7,490 nucleotides of DNA. It comes from an uncultured Pseudomonadota bacterium. Lineage in GTDB: Bacteria; Pseudomonadota; Gammaproteobacteria; Burkholderiales; Thiobacillaceae. Positions 1-6,063 of this stretch are shown here, one piece after another. Numbering within the stretch: position 1 is the first letter of the stretch; each line of letters opens with the position of its first letter. The stretch spans positions 1-7,490 of the forward strand of contig CAIXFP010000780.1 in assembly GCA_903918705.1 (NCBI GenBank). The letters are read 5' to 3'. The notes beneath the pieces are model-generated. The model had not been told where the DNA came from, ran no database searches, and saw only the letters and a program-made list of their open reading frames with translations. A program made the translations under genes and the position numbers.

Positions 1-199
1 ATCTCTGGCCGCGGGCGGGGCAGGGCGGGGCGCCTTGCTGCTGCTGCTGTTCGGCCTGGGCACCCTGCCCAACCTGCTGCTCATGGGTTGGGCGGCCAAC
101 TCGCTGCGGGAACTGGTGCGGCGGGTTTGGGTGAAACGTCTGGCGGGCCTGGGGGTGGCGGGCCTGGGGCTGTGGGGGTTGCTGCGGCTACTGGGCTGA
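1..199 (+). CDS. TauE/SafE-like (DsbD_2-type) membrane protein, C-terminal 65 residues
   Basis: The frame is open from base 2 to a TGA at 197-199, giving 65 residues; the start lies outside the window. Two hydrophobic stretches are visible: one with LLLLLFGLGTLPNLLLMGWA and, after a basic loop (RELVRRVWVKR), a Gly/Leu-rich terminal helix. The FGLGTLP motif followed by a basic loop and a last short helix is typical of the end of sulfite-exporter TauE/SafE proteins of the DsbD_2 type. In proteobacteria these often sit beside cbb3 oxidase and copper-handling genes. That family is multi-pass inner-membrane. The transported substrate cannot be told from this piece, and the oxidase link cannot be tested because the upstream neighbours are missing. 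The stop overlaps the end of the opposing DUF4426 gene. Confidence 0.72.
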   Translation, partial: SLAAGGAGRGALLLLLFGLGTLPNLLLMGWAANSLRELVRRVWVKRLAGLGVAGLGLWGLLRLLG

Positions 200-634
200 A
201 ACCGTCTGGGCGCCGTAGAACTCGCGGGTGAATTCGCTCTTCATGGTCTTGCCCAGCACATTGGCGTTGACCAGGAAGCGCAGGGTATCCGGCGCGCTGA
301 CCAGGAATTCGCCCAGGTAATACACCGAGTTGCCGTCGTGGACCTCGCGGATGGGAATGTTGGACAGGTTGTTGCTCAGGTTGATGGCGCCGGCATAGAT
401 CTGGCCGCCGACGGTATCGGCCTTGCCGTTCCGGCCCTTGCGGATCAGGGTGACGGTGAGCAGGCCACGATCCGGGCTGCGCTCCACGTTGAAGCTCTTG
501 GCCGCCTCGCTGGTGAGTTCGGTGGTGGGGACGGCGACGCAGGACAGTTCGATGTCCTTGGTCGAGTAGGGGTCGGCGGCCTGGGCCTGGGCGGCGAGCA
601 GGGCGGCCAGCAGCAGCACGCGGCGGGTTGTCAT
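188..634 (-). CDS. DUF4426-family secreted protein
   Basis: This gene encodes 148 residues from the ATG at 634-632. I prefer this start over the more upstream ATG at 670 because a strong GAGGAG lies 6 nt before it and would fall inside the longer version. Residues 1-19 (MTTRRVLLLAALLAAQAQA) form a classic signal peptide with likely cleavage after AQA, so the mature protein should be periplasmic. The mature part resembles DUF4426: an opening with Leu-Thr-Ser-Glu near the start, a central RGLLTVTL strand, then VYYLGEFLVSAPDTLRF and a closing FTREFYG. DUF4426 proteins are small beta-rich proteins found mainly in gammaproteobacteria, and their biochemical role is unknown. The gene stands alone on - and converges with the membrane-protein gene. 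Family confidence is good; no function can be assigned. Confidence 0.8.
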   Translation of the reverse strand: MTTRRVLLLAALLAAQAQAADPYSTKDIELSCVAVPTTELTSEAAKSFNVERSPDRGLLTVTLIRKGRNGKADTVGGQIYAGAINLSNNLSNIPIREVHDGNSVYYLGEFLVSAPDTLRFLVNANVLGKTMKSEFTREFYGAQTVSAQ

Positions 635-640
635 CGAAAG

Positions 641-646
641 CTCCTC
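641..646 (-). promoter_or_regulatory. Shine-Dalgarno site of the DUF4426 gene
   Basis: GAGGAG on the - strand ends 6 nt before the ATG at 634. It fixes the start and argues against the 12-residue longer reading, in which this site would be coding. Confidence 0.7.
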
Positions 647-965
647 AACGGGTATGGACCTGAGTTGCAACTATAGCGCCTGAATGGCGGTTGGATGCAC
701 TCCCCGACCCCCGTTGCATGGCTCAAGAGCCGTTCCCCAAAGCGGAGGGAATCGGACGCCCGGTGGAAAACATGCGGTAGAACATGGTCGCACCCCGCCG
801 ATGGAGAATACGCCCTATCGGGTGCCGCGCTCATCGAAACGCATGGCCAGGCAGGGGCGGGAAGGTGGAGTGCTCCGCGGGGCGCCATCGAACGGGGCCT
901 CTGGCTACGGCGCAGGCCTTTCATGGTAACTTCCGGCCACCTCCCAACACCTACCCACGCTGGCC
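647..965. other. Intergenic stretch with no convincing gene
   Basis: About 320 bases separate two divergent genes, the DUF4426 gene on - and the acetyltransferase-like gene on +. Several short open frames cross it, but their translations are rich in Arg, Pro, Gly and Ser and show no family motif, as expected for chance frames in GC-rich DNA. A TATAGT at 670-675 on - could be the -10 of the DUF4426 gene, but I see no good -35. A short GGCTC-AA-GAGCC inverted repeat lies at 720-731. The promoters of both divergent genes presumably lie here. Confidence 0.5.
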
Positions 966-1829
966 ATGGCCCTGCCCAAACTCGAACCCATCCGCGACGA
1001 GGATTTGCCGGCGTTCTGCGCCTTCCTCCACGACCATCTCAACCCCAGCCATCCGGCCGACATCTGGGCCGAGGCGTTCCGCCAGGATTGGGGGGTGAAG
1101 AAACCCAACCACGGTTTCCTGATACGCGATGACCAAGGCGAGATCGTCGGCGGCATCGGCGCCATCTACGCCGCCTACCCGGTACGCGGCGAACGGCGCC
1201 AGTTCTGCAATATCACCAGTTGGGTGGTGCTGGATGCCTTCCGCACCCAGAGCATGCGTCTGGCCATGGCGGTGATCTCCCAGCCCGGCTTCGTCTTCAC
1301 CGACCTCTCGCCCACCGCCGTGGTGGAGCAGTCCCTCAAGTTTCTCAAGTTCACCCCGATGAACTCGGCCCGCACCGTGCTGTTCAACCTGCCGGCGCCG
1401 CAACAGCGGTTCACCGGCGCCACGGTGGTGACCGACCCGGCGAAGATCGAGGCGGTGCTGGACGCGGCCGCCCTCCAGGTCTACCGCGACCATCGGCGTT
1501 TTCCCTGGCTCAAGTTCCTCGCCGTGGGCAAGGGCCAGCAGCGCAGTCTGGTGGTGTACAAGCGCGCCACCCTGAAGCGCCTGCCCAGCGCGGAAATCGT
1601 CGGCTTCACCAATCCGGACCTATTCCTGCGCCATCTGCCCCTGCTGGGCTGCCATTTCCTGCTCTCCGGCATGGCCACCACTCGGGTGGAAACGCGCCTG
1701 CTGCCGGGCAAGTCGGCCTGGCCCCACAGCGAGCTGACGGGCTATCGCAACAAGGTGTTCCGCGGCGAGGGCGTGACGGAAGCGGACGTGCAGAATCTCT
1801 ATTCGGAATACGTCGCCCTTGATCTCTGA
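966..1829 (+). CDS. Acetyltransferase-like (GNAT-fold) protein
   Basis: A 287-residue protein, probably cytosolic, with no signal peptide or membrane segment. Residues about 50-145 read like a GNAT core: a strand-turn-strand with GFLIRDDQGEIVGGIGAIYA (50-69), a strand ITSWVVLDAF (83-92) leading into a helix RTQSMRLAMAVI, then FTDLSPTAVVEQSLKFLKF (111-129), where a Phe-Lys-Phe turn often closes the fold. The usual acetyl-CoA loop (Q/RxxGxG/A) is degenerate here (FRTQSM), so catalytic activity is uncertain. The second half (about 150-287) is not one I recognise. No clear Shine-Dalgarno sequence precedes the ATG, and no better start is visible. Its end overlaps the start of the WalW-like deacetylase by 11 bp, so the two are probably co-translated and may act on the same glycan. 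N- or O-acylation of a sugar is an inference from this pairing. Confidence 0.6.
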   Translation: MALPKLEPIRDEDLPAFCAFLHDHLNPSHPADIWAEAFRQDWGVKKPNHGFLIRDDQGEIVGGIGAIYAAYPVRGERRQFCNITSWVVLDAFRTQSMRLAMAVISQPGFVFTDLSPTAVVEQSLKFLKFTPMNSARTVLFNLPAPQQRFTGATVVTDPAKIEAVLDAAALQVYRDHRRFPWLKFLAVGKGQQRSLVVYKRATLKRLPSAEIVGFTNPDLFLRHLPLLGCHFLLSGMATTRVETRLLPGKSAWPHSELTGYRNKVFRGEGVTEADVQNLYSEYVALDL

Positions 1830-2829
1830 CCTGTTCCCCCATGCCAGCCCCATCGCGCTGCCGGAGGGGACGCGACCCATCCTGTCGGTGGTGATTCACA
1901 CCGAGGAGGAGTTCGACTGGGAAAGTGAACATTCCCGCGCGGAAGTGGGTGTCGAGCACATGCGCCACATCGGCCGCGCCCAGGAGACCTTCGACGCCTT
2001 CGGCATCGTGCCCAACTACGTCATCGACTACCCTATCGCCAGCCAGCCCCTGGGCTACGAGACGCTACGCCGCTACCAGGACGAGGGCCGCGCCCTAATC
2101 GGCGCCCATTTGCACCCCTGGGTGTCGCCACCGCTGACCGAGGTACTCAATCGCGCCAACACCTACCCCGGCAACCTGCCGCGCGACCTGGAATTCGAGA
2201 AGCTGCGGGTGCTCACCGAAACCATCGCCGCCAACTTTGGACGCCGGCCACAGACCTATCTCGCCGGCCGCTACGGCAACGGCCGCAACAGCGCGGCGAT
2301 CCTGGAGGAACTGGGCTACGCGGTGGACATCAGCGTGGCCCCACCCATCGATTACAGCGGCGACGGCGGCCCGGACTATTCCGGCTTCAGCGCCGCGCCG
2401 TTCTGGTTCGGCCGCGAACGCCGGTTGCTGGGCCTGCCCGGCGCCGGCTGTTACGCGGGCTGGATGAAAGGAGCGGGCACGCCATTCTACCGCCTGATCA
2501 CCCACCCCCGATTGCGTTGGGCGCGCCTGCCCGGCATCACCTCGCGCCTGCGCGCCTTCGAGCGCATCCGCCTGTCGCCGGAGGATTACACCCTGGCGGA
2601 GATGCAGCGCATGACCCGGTCCATGCTGAGTGATGGCCAGCGCATTTTCGTGTTCAGCTTCCATTCCCCCTCGGTGCATCCCGGATTCACGCCTTACGTG
2701 CGCGATGAGGCCGGCCTGAAGCGCTTCCTGGACAAGACCCGCGGCTATTTCGAGTGGTTTTTGCGGGAACTGGATGGCCAAAGCATGACGCCCATGGAAA
2801 TTCGCGCGAAACTGCATGGCGCGGCCTGA
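1819..2829 (+). CDS. WalW-like polysaccharide deacetylase (NodB-type fold)
   Basis: A 336-residue protein starting at a TTG that overlaps the upstream gene by 11 bp. No in-frame ATG precedes the conserved first strand, so TTG is the most plausible start; the ribosome site is weak, consistent with coupling. It matches the WalW group of the carbohydrate esterase 4/NodB-like superfamily: HTEEEFDW (27-34), PNYVIDYPIA (65-74), IGAHLHPW (94-101), YPGNLP (116-121), LAGRYGNGRN (148-157), LGYAVDISV (165-173) and FSFHSPS (279-285). The acidic cluster at 29-31, H97, H99 and H282 are the likely metal or catalytic residues by analogy. WalW proteins are encoded in LPS and polysaccharide clusters and are presumed to remove N-acetyl groups from sugars. 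Oddly, position 27 is His where I recall Asp in relatives (DTEEEFDW). No signal peptide is seen, so a cytosolic precursor is the likely substrate. Confidence 0.8.
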   Translation: MISDLFPHASPIALPEGTRPILSVVIHTEEEFDWESEHSRAEVGVEHMRHIGRAQETFDAFGIVPNYVIDYPIASQPLGYETLRRYQDEGRALIGAHLHPWVSPPLTEVLNRANTYPGNLPRDLEFEKLRVLTETIAANFGRRPQTYLAGRYGNGRNSAAILEELGYAVDISVAPPIDYSGDGGPDYSGFSAAPFWFGRERRLLGLPGAGCYAGWMKGAGTPFYRLITHPRLRWARLPGITSRLRAFERIRLSPEDYTLAEMQRMTRSMLSDGQRIFVFSFHSPSVHPGFTPYVRDEAGLKRFLDKTRGYFEWFLRELDGQSMTPMEIRAKLHGAA

Positions 2830-2900
2830 ACCAAGCTGCCGCCGGGCGGGTGGTGAAACGCAGATGCAATTCAATCAACAGGAATGACGGGAACACGGCG

Positions 2901-3860
2901 ATGGCAACTCAAGGACTGGTAAGTAAAATGGCTTCTCTCCTTAGTGAGAGGCGTCTTCCCTGGGGCGTGAGCCAATGGTTGACCAGGTATAAACAGGAGG
3001 CCATGCGCCGTTATTGCGATTATCAGGCCCTGGCGACGCGGCCTTATGCAACCGGCGAGGATTGTCCGCATTTCGAGTTGCATATCCTGTTGGGGCATCG
3101 CCATGTCGGGATGACCCTGTGGAGCGTGAAGAGTTTCTTGCATTATGCCGGCCGGAAATATACGGTGGTCCTGCATGAGGATGGCAGCCTGACAGACAAG
3201 GATATTGCAACGCTGGCGCGGCATCTGGTCAATGCCCGGATTGTGCGCAAATCGGTTGCCGACGAGCAGATCCGGGAGCAAATCAAACATTTTCCAAATT
3301 GTTGCGCCTATCGCTTTTCGCCCAAGGAAACAACTGATCACCGTGGCGTGAAGTACGACATGCATATCTTCGCCCTGCGCCTGTTCGATTTCAATCTGCT
3401 ATCTGCCGCTACCAAGGTCCTGGTGCTGGATGCCGATGTGCTGTTTTTCAAGAAACCGCAGGAGATTATCAACTGGGCGGAAGATCCGGCAGACCGGAAT
3501 AGCCTGTTCAGCATCGAGCAATATGTCCCGCTGCGAAATGTCCGCTATGAAGTGACCGGTTTCGAACGCAAAGTGCCGCCGCCGACCGATGCGAATGCAG
3601 GTCTGCTATGCTTGGACAAACGTGCCTACGACCTGGAAGCCATTGAAACCTGGATCGACCGCAACAGGGAACTGATGGATAAGTTGGCGACATTTGAACA
3701 GCATGCCTACAACCATCTGGTAAAACGCAAGGGTGGCAGTATGGCCCTGCCAGATAGTTATTCGTTCAACTATACGGACGACACGGTGGTCGCGACCCAT
3801 TTCGCCATCAAGCATCTGTTTTTCGGCAACCTTCATAGACTGCAACATATCCTCGCCTGA
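2901..3860 (+). CDS. Putative glycosyltransferase, GT-A fold with DxD motif
   Basis: A 319-residue protein from the ATG at 2901. The same frame is open further upstream to 2754, but that part overlaps the deacetylase gene and looks non-coding. An alternative start is the ATG at 2928 (residue 10), which has AAGGA 12 nt before it. A strand LVLDADVLFF (174-183) holds the DxD motif (D177, D179) that binds metal and nucleotide-sugar in GT-A enzymes. Supporting parts are ALRLFDFNLL (158-167), ANAGLLCLDK (231-240), EQHAYNHL (266-273) and a His-rich THFAIKHLFFGN (299-310) that recalls the C-terminal His motif of family GT8. No membrane segment is present. It should transfer a sugar from a nucleotide donor; donor and acceptor are unknown. 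It lies 71 bp after the deacetylase gene, where base composition starts to become more AT-rich. Confidence 0.7.
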   Translation: MATQGLVSKMASLLSERRLPWGVSQWLTRYKQEAMRRYCDYQALATRPYATGEDCPHFELHILLGHRHVGMTLWSVKSFLHYAGRKYTVVLHEDGSLTDKDIATLARHLVNARIVRKSVADEQIREQIKHFPNCCAYRFSPKETTDHRGVKYDMHIFALRLFDFNLLSAATKVLVLDADVLFFKKPQEIINWAEDPADRNSLFSIEQYVPLRNVRYEVTGFERKVPPPTDANAGLLCLDKRAYDLEAIETWIDRNRELMDKLATFEQHAYNHLVKRKGGSMALPDSYSFNYTDDTVVATHFAIKHLFFGNLHRLQHILA

Positions 3861-3890
3861 CCGGCTTGTCCCAAGTCACTGCCGACTCAT

Positions 3891-3913
3891 GCCAGCACTG
3901 GCGAGGTGCTGGC
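3891..3913. repeat. Perfect 8-bp stem-loop between glycosyltransferase and methyltransferase genes
   Basis: GCCAGCAC (3891-3898) and GTGCTGGC (3906-3913) are perfect inverted repeats around a 7-nt loop, 30 bp after the glycosyltransferase stop. No run of T follows, so it is not a standard intrinsic terminator. It could pause or attenuate transcription or protect a transcript end. A weak -10-like TATGAT follows at 3934-3939, without a good -35. Confidence 0.5.
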
Positions 3914-3945
3914 AATCGGCGTTAGCTATCGATTATGATCTAGAC

Positions 3946-3950
3946 AAGGA
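3946..3950 (+). promoter_or_regulatory. Shine-Dalgarno site of the + strand methyltransferase
   Basis: AAGGA ends 8 nt before the ATG at 3959, a normal spacing. It supports that start. Confidence 0.6.
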
Positions 3951-3958
3951 ATTAAAAC

Positions 3959-4684
3959 ATGTCACATGGAAGCCAACAAAACTTCATTCAACTGATTTCA
4001 AGCAACCTCCCCGAGTATTTCTCAGGCAGGAAGATACTGGAAGTGGGGTCGCTGAACATCAATGGCACAGTTCGGGGTTTTTTCACCGATTGCGACTACA
4101 TCGGCCTTGACATCGGACCAGGAAAGGACGTCGATGTCGTATGCGAGGGCCAGAAATATGACGCCCCCGACAATACCTTTGATCAGGTTATTTCCTGCGA
4201 AGTCATGGAGCACAACCCTTATTGGGTCGAGACGTTCCAGAACATCTTGCGCGTTTGCAAGCCTGGCGGCCTGGTCGTCATGACTTGTGCCACTATCGGA
4301 CGCCCGGAACATGGTACCGCCAGATCGATTCCAACCAATTCGCCGCTGACCATCAAGCAGGGTTGGAATTATTACAAGAACCTGAGCAGCAAGGATTTCG
4401 CAAGCAAGCTTAAACTCGACGAAATGTTCGAGCATTACCAGTTCTGGACAAATTGGGGTTCTTATGACCTGTGTTTCTGCGGCCTGAAGAAGGGTGCGGG
4501 CCAGGTCACGGTTACCGCGCAGCGGTGGAATACGCTGACGGAAAAAATCAACGCCTACATCGCCAATGCCAATAACCTGAAAATATGCCGTTATAGATCC
4601 TTCATGGTGGGCACCCTGGGTGACCGGGGGTTTGCGGTCATACACCGGATCCTCGCCAAGCTCAACTATATTCACAACGGATAG
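3959..4684 (+). CDS. Class I SAM-dependent methyltransferase (Methyltransf_11-like)
   Basis: A 241-residue protein with a good ribosome site (AAGGA, 8 nt spacing). The Rossmann methyltransferase order is clear: motif I ILEVGSLNING (26-36), a strand ending YIGLDIGPGKDVDVV (47-61) with acidic D51 expected to bind the ribose hydroxyls of SAM, motif IV-like VISCEVMEHNPYW (77-89), and post-motif LRVCKPGGLVVMTC (97-110). Motif I is slightly unusual in having SLNING where GxGxG is common, a form also seen in sugar and small-molecule methyltransferases. The C-terminal half (about 130-241) is aromatic-rich and probably recognises the substrate; I do not recognise it further. Following the glycosyltransferase by 98 bp on the same strand, it may methylate a sugar or polyketide-like group of the surface glycan, which is inference. 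It is expected to be cytosolic. Confidence 0.8.
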   Translation: MSHGSQQNFIQLISSNLPEYFSGRKILEVGSLNINGTVRGFFTDCDYIGLDIGPGKDVDVVCEGQKYDAPDNTFDQVISCEVMEHNPYWVETFQNILRVCKPGGLVVMTCATIGRPEHGTARSIPTNSPLTIKQGWNYYKNLSSKDFASKLKLDEMFEHYQFWTNWGSYDLCFCGLKKGAGQVTVTAQRWNTLTEKINAYIANANNLKICRYRSFMVGTLGDRGFAVIHRILAKLNYIHNG

Positions 4685-4833
4685 AAATCCGGGATGCCCG
4701 CATGCGGTCGTCCGGGATTGCCGTATCCTTGTCTGCAACTGAGTACCCTGATGTGCAGTCCGCAGATGGACCAACAGCGACTTCCGCGCCATCCCGGCGC
4801 AAGCCCTGATTCAGCTGCTCGTTTCAAGCGTAT

Positions 4834-4849
4834 TTCAGGTTCTCCTGAA
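4834..4849. repeat. Hairpin TTCAGG-TTCT-CCTGAA
   Basis: A perfect 6-bp stem with a 4-nt loop in the convergent intergenic region. There is no T tract directly after it; a terminator or processing role is possible but unproven. Confidence 0.4.
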
Positions 4850-4862
4850 TCTCATATCATTA

Positions 4863-4880
4863 CGGCGGATTCATCCGCTG
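4863..4880. repeat. REP-like short hairpin around GCGGATTCATCCGC
   Basis: GCGGA (4865-4869) pairs with TCCGC (4874-4878) across a 4-nt loop, and the stem can be extended by a G-T and a C-G pair to 4863 and 4880. Its size and GC-rich stem resemble REP-type extragenic palindromes, but only one copy is present in the window, so membership of a repeat family is not shown. Confidence 0.35.
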
Positions 4881-4911
4881 CGTGCGGGTGAATCGGGAGG
4901 GAACCCGGGCG

Positions 4912-4935
4912 GGCTGTGGGATTGGCTGTGGGATT
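4912..4935. repeat. 12-bp tandem direct repeat
   Basis: GGCTGTGGGATT occurs twice back to back (4912-4923 and 4924-4935) with no mismatch. The third unit would begin GCGTGGGG and does not continue the repeat. It looks like a slippage duplication in non-coding DNA. Confidence 0.75.
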
Positions 4936-5003
4936 GCGTGGGGTCGGTCACGGATTCAGGGGGGGGCGAGCTGTTATGTGCGGTTGCAACACAATGCCAG
5001 AAA

Positions 5004-5741
5004 TCAAAGTTTTTGCGCTGTTACAAATACACTGCCTCTGACCGTTGGGTAGCGCTCCAGGATTCTAAATCCCAATATGGACAGGATTCTATCTATGGTT
5101 TCCGAGCTGTGGTAGTTGTATGGGAAGAAAGGAGTGTTCCTGGCCATGTTTTCCTGTAGCACTTTCCAGCCGGCTTCCGTCGAGATGTCAAAATAATCAA
5201 AAACGAAATACCCGTTTGGTTTTAGTGCGCGGGAGAACTCTTGAGCATACCGGTAGAAATAGGTCAGATTGACGCCGGTGAACATGGAGGTGCAGAACCC
5301 GAGGCCCAGCCAGCCATTTTTGGAAAACGGCAATGATGTACCTGAGTTATGGTGAAAATGGGTTGTCGAATTCTTTGGTAGATAGGTTTGCAGAAATGCC
5401 AGGGCCTCAGGGTCGGAGTCAACGATGTGAAACTCTCCGGAGGTGATCTTTTTGATCAAATGCCTTGTGTAACACCCGGTTCCGGGTCCCAGTTCGCAGA
5501 TTGCAGAATTCTCAGAAATGTGCGGGAAGACCAGCCGTTCAAGCTCGGATAAAGCCGGCTTTTTTTGATCTTTTTCAATGAAATCGTTAATCTCCATGCC
5601 TGCTATTCTTGCCTCTTCAATCCACTGGAGTGTGCAGCCCTGATTGGGAGGTATTCTCGTGATCGACAGATTGAACGGCATCAATATCTGTTTGATGCCG
5701 TATTTAATAATGTTGGCTGCCGCTTCTTTAATTGGCTTCAT
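5004..5741 (-). CDS. Class I SAM-dependent methyltransferase, AT-rich
   Basis: Encodes 245 residues from the ATG at 5741-5739. A GGAG at 5751-5754 on - is 9 nt before this ATG but only 3 nt before an upstream in-frame ATG (5747), so I choose the inner start. Numbering from the longer version, motif I is CELGPGTGCYTRHL (84-97), motif II is HIVDSDPEAL (107-116), the binding region continues with GTSLPF (136-141), and post-motif ALKPNGYFVFDYFD (174-187) is clear. The N-terminal 60 residues hold a basic, hydrophobic stretch of unknown role. The protein shares only the SAM fold with the + strand methyltransferase, not its substrate half. Codons are much richer in A and T than in the genes before 2.85 kb, a sign of separate acquisition. 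The substrate is unknown; a small molecule or glycan group is possible. Confidence 0.8.
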   Translation of the reverse strand: MKPIKEAAANIIKYGIKQILMPFNLSITRIPPNQGCTLQWIEEARIAGMEINDFIEKDQKKPALSELERLVFPHISENSAICELGPGTGCYTRHLIKKITSGEFHIVDSDPEALAFLQTYLPKNSTTHFHHNSGTSLPFSKNGWLGLGFCTSMFTGVNLTYFYRYAQEFSRALKPNGYFVFDYFDISTEAGWKVLQENMARNTPFFPYNYHSSETIDRILSILGFRILERYPTVRGSVFVTAQKL

Positions 5742-5762
5742 CGTCATTTACTCCATGTGTAT

Positions 5763-5838
5763 GTAGTGCTGCGTAACCGTTTTGGCCTTTATTCCCGCGA
5801 ACGCGGGAATAAAGGCCAAAATATTTTCACGGCACTAC
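5763..5838. repeat. Compound palindrome: 20-bp arms with dRS3-like core inside a 7-bp inverted repeat
   Basis: The arms at 5780-5799 and 5802-5821 are a perfect 20-bp inverted repeat (TTTTGGCCTTTATTCCCGCG) around only two bases (AA). An outer perfect 7-bp inverted repeat GTAGTGC/GCACTAC sits at 5763-5769 and 5832-5838, with unpaired 10-nt stretches between outer and inner arms. The centre (5791-5810) fits ATTCCC-N8-GGGAAT, the pattern known as dRS3 in Neisseria. The element lies between the stop of the interrupted reading frame (5839) and the start of the methyltransferase gene, both on -. It may be a small non-autonomous mobile repeat or a transcription stop; no T run follows either arm. Confidence 0.8.
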
Positions 5839-6035
5839 TTAGTGCGCTTGACAGTTCGTAGGCATTCGCATATTGCTCCTGCGTAGCGCGTATTCGCAGC
5901 CATCAGACGCGCCTGATGCTAAGAAACCGAACATTTTATGCCTAAGTTCTGTGCTTGTTGACTGCATTGGTATGGATCCCAGGATCACGTCATCTAATTT
6001 CAGTGGACCGAACTCGGCTGGGGTGGGGCGAAGGG
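5839..6035 (-). pseudogene. Distal part of an unrecognised reading frame interrupted by the IS
   Basis: On - this frame is open to a TAA at 5841-5839, directly next to the compound palindrome. If the IS and one target copy are removed, it joins in frame to the open segment at 7399-7490, giving 92 sense codons with no stop. The distal residues read PTPAEFGPLKLDDVILGSIP and end ...RMPTNCQAH. I recognise no family, signal peptide or membrane segment. The IS end itself offers a GTG at 6063-6061, just after the transposase stop, that is in frame with this part, so a short fusion could still be translated. It may be a real small gene or a chance frame. Confidence 0.4.
6026..6035. repeat. Left copy of 10-bp target-site duplication
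   Basis: GGGCGAAGGG directly abuts the left end of the IS and is repeated exactly at 7399-7408. A 10-bp duplication is within the range seen for IS4-family elements. Confidence 0.85.
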
Positions 6036-6053
6036 CAATCCTTTCAACTTTGC
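6036..6053. repeat. IS left terminal inverted repeat
   Basis: CAATCCTTTCAACTTTGC is the reverse complement of 7381-7398 apart from one base at position 16. It marks the 3' end of the element relative to the transposase. Confidence 0.88.
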
Positions 6054-6063
6054 CGCCGCTCAC

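Larger units (their letters stand above)
4685..5003. other. Convergent intergenic region with small hairpins and a tandem duplication
   Basis: This 319-bp stretch lies between the ends of two converging methyltransferase genes, and I find no supported gene. It holds a 10-bp palindrome CCGCATGCGG (4698-4707), a stem TTCAGG/CCTGAA (4834-4849), a stem GCGGA/TCCGC (4865-4878), a 12-bp tandem duplication (4912-4935) and a run of eight G (4959-4966). The hairpins could end transcription from either side, but none is followed by a clear T run. Confidence 0.5.

Noticed and set aside
695..1132. Open frames of 81-145 residues on + in the gap before the acetyltransferase-like gene
   Set aside because: Rich in Arg, Pro and Gly, no ribosome site or motif, and running into the real gene in another frame.
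2095..2874. 259-residue open frame on - opposite the deacetylase
   Set aside because: Shadow of the WalW-like gene; Ala/Gly/Arg-rich with no family signature.
4022..4792. 256-residue open frame on - opposite the first methyltransferase
   Set aside because: It lies antisense to a gene with clear SAM-binding motifs and a good ribosome site, and has no recognisable motif.
4685..5003. CRISPR-like repeat or small RNA gene in the convergent region
   Set aside because: Only two adjacent 12-bp units and unrelated small hairpins; no regular spacers, promoter or terminator.
5780..5821. Intrinsic terminator call for the long palindrome
   Set aside because: Stem strength is ample, but neither strand has a T run directly after the stem, so I list it as a repeat with unknown role.
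5565..5861. 98-residue open frame on + through the palindrome
   Set aside because: Antisense to the methyltransferase start region and crossing a non-coding palindrome; no supporting motif.
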